From IMG/VR virus record IMGVR_UViG_3300005529_000348, positions 1 to 22,998 of that record: a stretch of 22,998 nt of DNA; one strand, 5' to 3'. The DNA is from a virus. A model generated the notes under the pieces. The model saw only the letters and a program-made list of their open reading frames with translations, did not search any database and was not told the origin of the DNA. Made by a program: the position numbers and the translations under genes. This document shows, one piece after another, positions 6,738-13,661 of the stretch. Position 1 is the stretch's first letter. Each line of letters starts with the position of its first letter.

Positions 6738-7628
6738 ATGACCGCCCAAGTCGCTTTCAACCCCTACGTCCAGACCGCCGGCAACGCCGGGCTGTTCAAC
6801 GTCTCCTCGAAGGGTCTCCGCCAGGGCACCGCCTACCCTGACCCGGCGACCCGGTACGCTCTCCGGACCGGCGTGCTGGACGTCAACGAGACGCTCCCGA
6901 TGTGGGGCGGCGTCGGCATCTATGAGAACATCCCGACCTACGGGGCGGCGGACCCGAACACGACGCTGGGCCCGGTCGTCGGCCGCGCGAACGGCCTGAC
7001 CGGCTCGAAGCAGCTCGCCGGCTTCTCGGTCTTCGACCAAGCCTACGGCATGATCACCACGCCGCAGAGCAACGTCCCGCTGATCGGCAGCTACGGCCAG
7101 GTCATGAGCTACGCGCTCGGCAGCAACGCCCGCATCGCGGTCAAGTGCGACGCCGCGCTGGTGGACCTCTGGGGCCTCACGATCCAGTCCCAGGTCTCGT
7201 GGGACTTCGTGAACCAGCTCCTCGTGCCGTATCTCGGCACGCTGACTATCTCGTCGGGCACCTACAACAACACCACGGGCGTGGTCGTGCTGACCATGTC
7301 GGCGCCGATCACCTTCGACGCGGGCGACGCGATCGTCGTGTCGAGCCTGACCGGCACCGGCGCCTTCGCCAGCCTGGACGGGACCTTCACGTCGATCCCG
7401 ACGACCAGCGGCAGCACGGTGACCTACAACGCCGGCGCGGGCCTCGGCGCCGCGACGATCACCGGCGGCTCGCTGACCCTCGGCTCCGGCGCGTCTTCGG
7501 CGCTCCCGGTCAAGGTCCTCGACGTCCAGGCCGGCAACTGCGAGACGGTCTCCTACGACCCGGCGACCGGCTACGCGAACTACAACTTCGACGGCAACTG
7601 CGCGGTGATCCAACTCACCAAGCCCTGA
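6738..7628 (+). CDS. Head accessory/decoration-type protein preceding capsid
   Basis: A 296-residue protein just before the major capsid gene, where many myoviruses encode a decoration, cement or second capsid protein. Residues 1-165 (GVLDVNETLPMWGGVGIYE, then FSVFDQAYGMITTPQSNVP) and about 255-296 (LPVKVLDVQAGNCETVSYD, then NYNFDGNCAVIQL) read as one fold. They are interrupted by a Thr/Ser/Gly-rich beta segment at about 167-248 (GVVVLTMSAPITFDAGDAIVV, then LDGTFTSIP) that resembles domains inserted in other virion proteins here. The ATG follows a CGGAGACCGAAAG leader with GGAG at SD distance. The structural role is likely; the exact function is unknown. Confidence 0.6.
   Translation: MTAQVAFNPYVQTAGNAGLFNVSSKGLRQGTAYPDPATRYALRTGVLDVNETLPMWGGVGIYENIPTYGAADPNTTLGPVVGRANGLTGSKQLAGFSVFDQAYGMITTPQSNVPLIGSYGQVMSYALGSNARIAVKCDAALVDLWGLTIQSQVSWDFVNQLLVPYLGTLTISSGTYNNTTGVVVLTMSAPITFDAGDAIVVSSLTGTGAFASLDGTFTSIPTTSGSTVTYNAGAGLGAATITGGSLTLGSGASSALPVKVLDVQAGNCETVSYDPATGYANYNFDGNCAVIQLTKP
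7236..7481 (+). repeat. Dispersed beta-domain copy 1 (in head accessory protein)
   Basis: Encodes residues about 167-248. The pattern is GVV-x-LTMSAPI, then a GDAIVV strand, a DGTF turn and STVTYNAG, which matches the layout of the other copies (G-x-VTAT, GxxVxI, NGTF, TFTY). It separates two parts of the host protein that otherwise read continuously. Divergent from the rest; assignment is by pattern only. Confidence 0.5.
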
Positions 7629-7656
7629 GCCGTAACAGACTGACCGCGGGGGGATA

Positions 7657-7684
7657 GGGTGCGGGACCGACAGGCTCCGCACCC
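7657..7684 (+). promoter_or_regulatory. Stem-loop before the major capsid gene
   Basis: GGGTGCGG (7657-7664) and CCGCACCC (7677-7684) form a perfect eight-pair stem with a 12-base loop in the 92-base gap between the accessory and capsid genes. There is no T-run, so a simple terminator is unlikely. It may be an mRNA processing or stability element that raises capsid expression; this is inferred from position. Confidence 0.45.
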
Positions 7685-7720
7685 AACTCCGAAGACGACA
7701 GAGGAACTTCAGGAGCCGAC

Positions 7721-8737
7721 ATGATCCAGGCCAACGCCTTCGTGACGCTGAACCCGTCCTTCATCGAGCCCGAGTTCCTGGTCCAGTACAGCCAGCACTC
7801 CGGCTTCATCGACACGCTGGCGGAGGGCAAGCTCCGGGTCCGGCTCGCCGAGGACGACCTCGTCGTCTACATGAAGCAGCTCAACCTGCGGACCAAGATG
7901 GCGGCGGGCACGGCGGCCTCGAACGAGCTTCCCGGCGTCGACATCGCCGCCTCGATGCTCTCGGCCCCGACCTACCTGCAACGGGTCCGCTCGCAGTACG
8001 ACCACCACGACGTGGCGGCCGGCGGGCGCTGGGGCTTCTCGGTGGTCGAGGCCTACCGCCTCGGCATGCGCCAGGGCCACTTCCAGCTCTGCCGCGACGC
8101 CAACCTGTTCGGCTTCAACCCGCAGAACGGCGAGGGCCTGCTCAACGCCCCGGGCGCGACGGCGATCAACCTGCCGCCGGACAGCACGGGCGCGACGACC
8201 GTCACGACCTACGACAACGGCGAGATGGCGTTCTTCCTCGCCCAGCAGGTCCTGAACATCAAGTCGCGGACCTACCAGCTCGGCATGGGACGCCGGTTCA
8301 CGATCCTCGGCCCGCAGCGCACGCTCGGCCTGTTCGAGTACAACGTCGTCCAGCTCGTGCAGTACCAGCGCATCGGCGCCGGCACCGCGTCGACCGCCGG
8401 CACCGTCAAGGAGATCCTGATGGCTAACGGCGACACGCTGGTGTGGGCCTACGACGACACGCTGATCGGCCAGGGCGACGCCGGCGCCGACGCGGTCATC
8501 CTCATCATGCCGGAGGTCGAGAAGCCGACCGGCAACTCCCCGGACACGAACGAGTTCGCCAAGCTCCTGCCGGCGGCGAACGTCTGCGCGACGCAGTACG
8601 CCGACATGGCGGCCCCGCGGGAGATCATCTCCCCGCTGGCCGGCGGCGCGACGGACTTCCTCCAGGAGTGGCGCATCACGTCCGGCTGGGTGCCGCGCTC
8701 GCAGGCGCTGACCATCATCTCGATGCCCTACTCCTGA
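7721..8737 (+). CDS. Major capsid protein (DUF2184 type)
   Basis: This 338-residue protein resembles the DUF2184 family of major capsid proteins, expected to have the HK97 fold and form the head shell. Recognisable stretches include LVQYSQHSGFIDTLAEGKLR, WGFSVVEAYRLGMRQGHFQL, the central RTYQLGMGRRFTILGPQRTLG, and the C-terminal FLQEWRITSGWVPRSQALTI. The length is normal for the family. The start has CAGGAG upstream. It follows the protease/scaffold and accessory genes, as expected, and is the only gene here followed at once by a strong intrinsic terminator, which fits a highly expressed product needing separate dosage. Whether its N-terminus is removed by the protease cannot be read from sequence. 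Confidence 0.85.
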   Translation: MIQANAFVTLNPSFIEPEFLVQYSQHSGFIDTLAEGKLRVRLAEDDLVVYMKQLNLRTKMAAGTAASNELPGVDIAASMLSAPTYLQRVRSQYDHHDVAAGGRWGFSVVEAYRLGMRQGHFQLCRDANLFGFNPQNGEGLLNAPGATAINLPPDSTGATTVTTYDNGEMAFFLAQQVLNIKSRTYQLGMGRRFTILGPQRTLGLFEYNVVQLVQYQRIGAGTASTAGTVKEILMANGDTLVWAYDDTLIGQGDAGADAVILIMPEVEKPTGNSPDTNEFAKLLPAANVCATQYADMAAPREIISPLAGGATDFLQEWRITSGWVPRSQALTIISMPYS

Positions 8738-8762
8738 TCGGCGGAGGCGTGCTACATTTCGA

Positions 8763-8797
8763 GGGCGGGTCGGGAAACCGTCCCGCCCTTTTCGTTT
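8763..8797 (+). terminator. Intrinsic terminator after major capsid gene
   Basis: GGGCGGG (8763-8769) and CCCGCCC (8782-8788) enclose a T.T mismatch, a three-pair CGG/CCG helix and a GAAA tetraloop (8774-8777). The hairpin is followed at once by TTTTCGTTT. This is a classic rho-independent terminator, lying 21 bases or so before the next ATG. In a continuous late operon it probably gives partial termination, lowering expression of downstream genes relative to capsid. Confidence 0.85.
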
Positions 8798-8817
8798 CAA
8801 AACAGGGAGAGACCACC

Positions 8818-9399
8818 ATGAGACTGTACGTCGCCAACTGCACGAAGCAGAACCGGATCGTGTTCTTCCGGACCGAGATCAAGAAGGACGCGCAGAACCA
8901 GCGTCCGCAGCCCGCCAAGCAGCAGGCCATCCCCCCCGGCCGCCAGGTCATCATGGGCGGCCCGGCGCTCGACAAGGAGCAGGTCGCCACGATCGAGGCC
9001 CAGCTCCGCACCATCGGCGCCGTCAGCGAAGGCGAGGTCGGCGGCCTGCGCGGCAAGGTGACCCCGCTGATCTTCTCGGTCGACCAGCCGGTGCCGTCGA
9101 AGTCCATCGTCCGGGTGCTCGGCATCAACTCCGGCGTCCTCGTCCAGGCCGGCCAGGACCGCCGGCGCAAGGCCGCGATCGCGGCGGGCGAGACCGTCAC
9201 GGACCGCGTCCAGGACGCGCTGGCGCAGCAGGGCATCAGCGCCGACGTCGCCAACGAGGCGAAGATGTCGATGGAGATCGAGCAGCTCGAGCGCGCCGAG
9301 GGCGACACCCAGGGCAGGATGATCGAGGAGGGCGTGATCCTCGACCGCAAGGCGCCGCCCGACAAGTCGCAGAAGAACGTCAAGCGTCGGAACAAGTGA
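8818..9399 (+). CDS. Hypothetical protein after capsid
   Basis: A 193-residue protein of unknown function. The ATG at 8818 is chosen because AGGGAGAG lies at SD distance and it follows the terminator; the frame is open further upstream only as a shadow of the capsid gene. The N-terminal part looks folded (MRLYVANCTKQNRIVFFR, then PPGRQVIMGGPALDKEQVATI). The C-terminal part is long, charged and probably helical (KMSMEIEQLERAEGDTQGRM), ending in a very basic tail KSQKNVKRRNK. The position between capsid and connector genes suggests a head or head-completion role, but no family is recognised with confidence. Confidence 0.65.
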   Translation: MRLYVANCTKQNRIVFFRTEIKKDAQNQRPQPAKQQAIPPGRQVIMGGPALDKEQVATIEAQLRTIGAVSEGEVGGLRGKVTPLIFSVDQPVPSKSIVRVLGINSGVLVQAGQDRRRKAAIAAGETVTDRVQDALAQQGISADVANEAKMSMEIEQLERAEGDTQGRMIEEGVILDRKAPPDKSQKNVKRRNK

Positions 9400-9405
9400 G
9401 CTGAC

Positions 9406-9927
9406 ATGGCTTCTCCGGGACCGACCCTGGCAGGCTTCATCGCGTTCGTCAGGAACGCGGGGTTCGACACCACGGTGGTCCCGGATTCGTCCGTCTGGCT
9501 GAAGTACGCGCTCGCCAACGCGATGGCGATCGTCAACCCGGCGCTCAGGGCGGTCTGCCTGCCGACGCAGGACGCGGTCGGCGTTTCGATCTCGGACGGC
9601 CGAACGATCTACACGGAGGCGGTCTACAACCTCGGGACCGACAACCTCGTCAACTACGCCCCGGACCTTCCCGGCGCACCGAACGTCGACGGCAGCGAAC
9701 CGCCGCAGCCGATGTTCGCGTACCTCCGCACGAAGTGGAACATCTTGGGTTTCGTCTCCGGCGTGATACAGTCGGCCGGCGACGAGGGGACCAACGAGTC
9801 GATGGTCGTCCAGGAGGCGGCGAAGAACTTCACGCTCTCCGACCTGCAGAACCTGAAGACGCCGTGGGGGCGGACCTACCTCGGGCTCGCCCAGATGTAC
9901 GGCCCCACGACCTGGGGCATGAGCTAG
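9406..9927 (+). CDS. Putative head-tail connector protein
   Basis: A 173-residue protein beginning six bases after the previous stop. The layout resembles small head-tail adaptors of the gp6/DUF4054 kind: an N-terminal helical region (LAGFIAFVRNAGF, then VWLKYALANAMAIVNPAL), a middle segment (TIYTEAVYNLGTDNLVNYAPD) and a C-terminal helix/loop (FTLSDLQNLKTPWGRTYLGL). Adaptors bind the portal and form the first ring of the neck. The position after the capsid and before the neck genes supports this, but the family match is by overall pattern, so other structural roles are possible. Confidence 0.6.
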   Translation: MASPGPTLAGFIAFVRNAGFDTTVVPDSSVWLKYALANAMAIVNPALRAVCLPTQDAVGVSISDGRTIYTEAVYNLGTDNLVNYAPDLPGAPNVDGSEPPQPMFAYLRTKWNILGFVSGVIQSAGDEGTNESMVVQEAAKNFTLSDLQNLKTPWGRTYLGLAQMYGPTTWGMS

Positions 9928-9936
9928 GAGCGCGCG

Positions 9937-10518
9937 ATGTCGCAGAAGAACGGCCTTCTCGGTCCGAACGGTGCAACCCCTGTCCTCAACGGCGGTGCGC
10001 TGTGGCAGTTGATGACCACGTCGGCGCTCACCCAGATCAAGGCGGCCTCCGGCGTCCTCGAGCGCCTCGGCATCAACACCGCCGGCACCGGCTCGGCCGT
10101 CGCGTTCTACGACGGTCTCTCCTTCACGGTCACGATGACCATCGCGGCGCCCGGCGTGGTCACATGGCCTGCCGGACAGAAGCCGGTGGCCGGCACGGCC
10201 GTGAAGTTCAGCACCACTGGCGCGTTGCCGACCGGGCTGACGGCCGGGACGACCTATTACGTCTCGACGGCCTCGGCGACCGCCAACGCCGCGGCGCTCG
10301 CGGACACCCAGGCGCACGCGCTCGCCGGCACGAACTCCATCACCACCACGGGAACGCAGAGCGGCGTTCACACCGCCTGGGACGTCTCGCGGCCGATCGG
10401 CTCATGGTCGACCACAGCGCAGGGGTCTCCGGAGATCGGAGCCGCCTGCACCTACGGCATCATCGCCAACCCGACGGACGGCGGCGGAGCAGCCAACCTG
10501 ACGGCCTATTACGTCTGA
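9937..10518 (+). CDS. Virion structural protein with FCCH-like beta domain
   Basis: A 193-residue protein. Residues 1-60 and about 148-193 (ending ACTYGIIANPTDGGGAANLT) look like one small structural domain. Between them, residues about 62-148 form a beta-rich module with FSTTGALPTGLTAGTTYYVS, a motif that databases often label as a ubiquitin-activating E1 FCCH-like domain in phage proteins; no link to ubiquitin is implied. The start (9937) has TAGGAGCGCG upstream. A role in the head or neck, possibly exposed on the surface, is inferred from location and the inserted module. Confidence 0.6.
   Translation: MSQKNGLLGPNGATPVLNGGALWQLMTTSALTQIKAASGVLERLGINTAGTGSAVAFYDGLSFTVTMTIAAPGVVTWPAGQKPVAGTAVKFSTTGALPTGLTAGTTYYVSTASATANAAALADTQAHALAGTNSITTTGTQSGVHTAWDVSRPIGSWSTTAQGSPEIGAACTYGIIANPTDGGGAANLTAYYV
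10120..10380 (+). repeat. Dispersed beta-domain copy 2 (FCCH-like, connector-region protein)
   Basis: Encodes residues about 62-148, with GVVTWPAG, GTAVKFSTTGALPTGL and TTYYVSTAS. It follows the same plan as the other inserted domains but keeps a longer, FCCH-type version of the hairpin. The flanking halves of the protein appear to belong together, which suggests insertion. Confidence 0.5.
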
Positions 10519-10584
10519 CGTGCTGACCGCCATCAAGCTGTGGCTGATCTTCAACGAGATCGTTCTCGTGCTATCGTTGCGGCC

Positions 10585-11037
10585 ATGATCCTCCACCTCG
10601 GCGTCATCGACCTCCCATACGCCAACGCCCCGCGCGGGAAGCGCGCCAAGGTCTCGCGCGGCACCCAGACGACGGGCGACGTCGCGACGTGGCTGGAGAA
10701 CCGCTACGGGCTGATGGAGACCTACGTCCGGGTCCACGAGAACGTGATCGCGGACTCCGTCGGGGACTCGATCAAGGGCGCGATCGAGACGCTGGCGATG
10801 GGCGGCCGCATCGACCACGACCCGTTCGGCACGGCGACGTCGAAGATCGAGGACGACTTCAAGCAGTTCCTGTCGAGCGGCGAGGTCGACACCGTCGGCA
10901 TCCCCGGCACGCCGACGAAGGCCGCGGAGCGCGGCGTCAACCACCGCCTGAAGCATCCGTACCGCCGGCGCAAGGCGAGGCCCTCGTTCCTCGACACGAC
11001 GCTGTTCCAGTCGTCGTTCAAAGCGTGGGTGGATTGA
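10585..11037 (+). CDS. Neck/tail-completion type structural protein
   Basis: A 150-residue protein starting at ATG 10585, giving MILHLGVIDLPYANAP. An upstream GTG at 10540 would add 15 residues but has no SD and no clear extra domain. Conserved-looking blocks are TTGDVATWLENRYGLMETYV, GTPTKAAERGVNHRLKHPY and PSFLDTTLFQSSFKAWVD; I recall these as a recurrent, functionally uncharacterised phage family found between connector and sheath genes. Its position and size fit a neck or tail-terminator role. The SD is weak (GTTGCGG), so expression may rely on a local promoter-like motif at 10569. Confidence 0.6.
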   Translation: MILHLGVIDLPYANAPRGKRAKVSRGTQTTGDVATWLENRYGLMETYVRVHENVIADSVGDSIKGAIETLAMGGRIDHDPFGTATSKIEDDFKQFLSSGEVDTVGIPGTPTKAAERGVNHRLKHPYRRRKARPSFLDTTLFQSSFKAWVD

Positions 11038-11048
11038 CCGCCGATCCG

Positions 11049-11056
11049 TGTTAAAG
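11049..11056 (+). promoter_or_regulatory. Promoter-like motif TGTTAAAG
   Basis: TGTTAAAG lies 30 bases before the ATG at 11086, almost the same distance as the TGTTATAG motif before 4505. TTGACC at 11034-11039 is too close to be its -35 element in a normal sigma-70 promoter. Could mark a tail-operon promoter or another regulatory site. Confidence 0.3.
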
Positions 11057-11085
11057 AATCCGAGAGACGTTCGGAGGGCTCCACG

Positions 11086-11409
11086 ATGCCGGGATTGGTC
11101 AACAGAACCGAGGCGGTCAAGAAGCCGACCCACCACCAGTTCATCCCCGGCATCGGCCACCTCGACCACGGCGCCGAGCCGTCGCTCCCTGCGGGGCGCG
11201 GCGGCAAGAAGAATTGCGATCCTCCTCCCGGCACAAGGGACGGCAGCCTGCACAAGATGAAGGCCTCGTCCGGGATCGTCGTCGTCATGAAGTGGATCAC
11301 CGCCGCGAGATCCTGGGGGCCGAAGCGACCCGGTGTCGGAAACCGCATGGCGTGGACCCCCAAACACCTCAGCGTCGCCGGCTGGGAGCTGATCGGGCCG
11401 GCCGCGTGA
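11086..11409 (+). CDS. Hypothetical protein, tail cluster
   Basis: A 107-residue protein of unknown function with a good SD (CGGAGGG) upstream. The first 55 residues are Pro/Gly/His-rich and probably flexible; the rest contains a short hydrophobic strand (SGIVVVMKWITAARSWG) and ends GWELIGPAA. No motif is recognised. Its stop overlaps the GTG start of the next gene (GTGA), so the pair is coupled, and it may act with that protein in neck or tail assembly. Confidence 0.6.
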   Translation: MPGLVNRTEAVKKPTHHQFIPGIGHLDHGAEPSLPAGRGGKKNCDPPPGTRDGSLHKMKASSGIVVVMKWITAARSWGPKRPGVGNRMAWTPKHLSVAGWELIGPAA

Positions 11410-12443
11410 GCATCGCCGACGAATCCTCGGCCGCGAAGACCCCGCTCGGCTCGGACCTCGCGGCCGGGGTTGAGGCGATCAGCCTCAACCAGACGATCCA
11501 GTTCACGCTCTACAAGAGGCTGGTGCTGCCGCTCGACGGCTACGTGTTCTGGGTGAGGGCGTCGCTCTACGGTCCGTCCGCGCTTCCCGACAAGGCCCTG
11601 ATCGGGAGGGTGGGCCCGAACCAGCCGCCGTCCGTGTCGAGCGCGGCGCGCACGTTCGTCGCCAAGGGATCGCTGCACTACTCGACGGACACCCGCCAGG
11701 AGGAGAGCGAGAACTACGCGGCGAACCGCGTGGTCTTCACCGCCGAGGAGCTGGTCAACCCGCTGAACGAGACGGCGCCGAACACGCTCTGGATCGGGGA
11801 GTGGGAGGGCCTCCGCTTCGCGTTCTCGAGCCGCGGGCCGTACTACCGGCAGGCCGACCTCCACCACTACGTCGGCTTCGCCGTCTACTCCGACATGGCG
11901 ACGCAGATCATCGACGACCCCAGCGGGTTCGATTCCCGCAACGTCGTCGTCTCCAACAGCCTGCCGGCGTGGCTCGCCCTGAACGGCTACAACCCGGGCT
12001 ACGGGTTCGGAAACCCGAGCCTCGTGCTCTACCCGTCCTTCCTGACGCCGTCGAACTTGGAGCCGCCGTACGCCGCCGTGCACATCCCGCCGGAGGCGAC
12101 GCGGACGCTGGCGATGGCGCCAAGGATCGATTCCAGGACGTCGACGCATTCGCAGCTCTGCGCGGACCTCGTCAGGATCACGCTGTGGGGCACCCGCAAC
12201 TTCTCCGCCCTCGACTTCGTCGACTGCGTCAACCAGTACAGCTCGGACTTCGGCGCGATCGGCATGATGAACAGCCCGGTGGTCCGCGACGAGAAGCGGA
12301 CGCAGACCGAGCTGGGCACGCTGGCGATGAAGAAGACCGTCGAGTTTGAGGTCTCCTACCTGCAGAGCCGGATCAACGACGTCGCCATGCAGGCGATCCA
12401 GCGCGCGACGGCCGCTTTCTCGGTGGGCGACGCCGCGGCCTAG
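11406..12443 (+). CDS. Phage structural protein, neck/tail region, GTG start
   Basis: A 345-residue protein. GTG at 11406 is chosen because it overlaps the previous stop (GTGA); the open frame further upstream runs through the preceding gene in another frame. It belongs to a phage family that I recall as common but uncharacterised in this gene position: IQFTLYKRLVLPLDGYVFWV near the N-terminus, then FVAKGSLHYSTDTRQEESEN, and a C-terminal block LVRITLWGTRNFSALDFVDC followed by GMMNSPVVRDEKRTQTELG and FEVSYLQSRINDVAM. It probably forms part of the neck or tail-proximal structure, since it sits between connector genes and the sheath. No enzymatic motif is seen. Confidence 0.65.
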   Translation: MSIADESSAAKTPLGSDLAAGVEAISLNQTIQFTLYKRLVLPLDGYVFWVRASLYGPSALPDKALIGRVGPNQPPSVSSAARTFVAKGSLHYSTDTRQEESENYAANRVVFTAEELVNPLNETAPNTLWIGEWEGLRFAFSSRGPYYRQADLHHYVGFAVYSDMATQIIDDPSGFDSRNVVVSNSLPAWLALNGYNPGYGFGNPSLVLYPSFLTPSNLEPPYAAVHIPPEATRTLAMAPRIDSRTSTHSQLCADLVRITLWGTRNFSALDFVDCVNQYSSDFGAIGMMNSPVVRDEKRTQTELGTLAMKKTVEFEVSYLQSRINDVAMQAIQRATAAFSVGDAAA

Positions 12444-12524
12444 TGCAATTTCATCGGCGATGCTGTAGAAGGGTTTCAGCGAAGCCGCGCGCCCGGCGCG
12501 CCGATCTCGGGGGAGCCGTTTCCG

Positions 12525-13619
12525 ATGCCTCAGAATCCCACCAAGTCCACCTTGTTCGTCACCCAGATCGTCGCCGGCAACGGCATCGACATCACGCCGA
12601 ACGAAGGCACCGGCATCGTCGAGATCGCGGTCTCCGGCGGCACCGAGAACCCGGTCTCCATCACCGGCGGCGCGAACCCCTTCCCCATCACGGGCGAAGC
12701 CGCGGCTAACGCCACGGCGGCTGGCGGCGACGTCACCCTCACGGGCGCGGCCGGCGGCGCGACCAGCGGGCGGGGCGGCAACATCGGCCTGACCGGCGGT
12801 GCGGCGTCCGGCGGCAACAGCGCGGGCGGCACCGCTCCGATCACGGGTGGCGCCGGCCACGGCAGCTCGGCCGGCGGCGCGGCTCCCGTAACCGGCGGTG
12901 CCGGCGGAGCCACGGGCGCTGGCGGCGCCGCATCCCTGACGGGCGGCGCGGGCGGCGCGACCTCCGGGGCCGGCGGCGCGGCCACCGTCCAAGGCGGCGC
13001 GGCCACGGCAGGAAACTCCTCGGGCGGTCAAGCCTCGGTCGCCAGCGGCGCCAGCACCGGAACGGCGGCGGGAGTCTCGACGCCCATCACCGGCGGCGCG
13101 GGCGGGACCGGCGCGGGCGGCAACGGCGGCTCGGTCCCGATCACGGGCGGCGCGGCCGGCGCCGGCTCGAATGGAAACGGCGGCGACGTCGTCCTCGGCG
13201 GCGGCGCGCTGGACGGCACGGGCGCGGCCGGCAACATCGTCGAGCGCAGCGTCAAGCTCGTCCACCAGGGCAACCCGACGGCGGCAACGACCTCGGCCAC
13301 GCTCACCGCTGCTCAGGTCCTCGCCGGGATCATCACGGTGAACCAGGGAGCGGCCGGCGCCTCGGCGCAGCAGCTTCCGGCGGCGACCGCGATGGACACG
13401 GCCTTGCCGAACTCGGCGGCCGGCGACGCCTTCGACTTCTCCGTCATCAACATCTCGACCGTCGCGGCCGAGTCCGCGTCGCTCACCACGAACACCGGCT
13501 GGACCCTGGTCGGCGACATGGACGTGCAGGCGAACTCCGCCGCGACCACCAAGTCGGCCGGCCGCTTCCGCGCCCGGAAGACCGGCACCGGAGCCTGGGT
13601 TCTCTATCGCCTGTCGTGA
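12525..13619 (+). CDS. Glycine-rich repeat protein, putative fibre/adhesin or decoration
   Basis: A 364-residue protein in three parts. Residues 1-66 are a beta-rich N-terminal domain (TQIVAGNGIDITPNEGTGIV). Residues about 67-234 hold about ten glycine-rich units of 15-19 residues on the pattern GG-x-x-(hydrophobic)-TGGAGGATSGA. Residues about 238-364 form a C-terminal domain (SAQQLPAATAMDTALPNSA, then FSVINISTVAAES and FRARKTGTGAWVLYRLS) of a type I recall from phage fibre-like proteins. Glycine-rich repeats of this kind can form polyglycine-II or collagen-like rods, as in the phage S16 adhesin Gp38. A head fibre, neck whisker or receptor-binding role is inferred. SD GGGGGAG precedes the ATG. 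Confidence 0.6.
   Translation: MPQNPTKSTLFVTQIVAGNGIDITPNEGTGIVEIAVSGGTENPVSITGGANPFPITGEAAANATAAGGDVTLTGAAGGATSGRGGNIGLTGGAASGGNSAGGTAPITGGAGHGSSAGGAAPVTGGAGGATGAGGAASLTGGAGGATSGAGGAATVQGGAATAGNSSGGQASVASGASTGTAAGVSTPITGGAGGTGAGGNGGSVPITGGAAGAGSNGNGGDVVLGGGALDGTGAAGNIVERSVKLVHQGNPTAATTSATLTAAQVLAGIITVNQGAAGASAQQLPAATAMDTALPNSAAGDAFDFSVINISTVAAESASLTTNTGWTLVGDMDVQANSAATTKSAGRFRARKTGTGAWVLYRLS
12723..13226 (+). repeat. Tandem glycine-rich coding repeats
   Basis: About ten imperfect units of 45-57 bases encoding GGxxx(I/V/L)TGGAGGA-type repeats, with many copies of GGCGGCGCGG-like DNA. Unit lengths are multiples of three and vary by one or two codons, as expected from slippage or unequal exchange within a coding repeat. 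Not a CRISPR: the units are contiguous and have no unique spacers. Confidence 0.75.
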
Positions 13620-13661
13620 TGACGGGTTGACGTCGACAAACGGAAACGAGGTCCGGTCAAC

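Noticed and set aside
10540-10584. Upstream GTG start for the neck protein at 10585
   Set aside because: No SD precedes it, and the added 15 residues look like translated non-coding DNA; MILHLGVIDLPYAN is a more natural N-terminus.
11034-11039. TTGACC as a -35 box for the TGTTAAAG motif
   Set aside because: The spacing is only about nine bases, far too short for a sigma-70 promoter, and the hexamer overlaps the end of the preceding gene.
12723-13226. CRISPR-like array
   Set aside because: The repeats are contiguous, in frame and of variable length, and encode a glycine-rich protein; there are no unique spacers.
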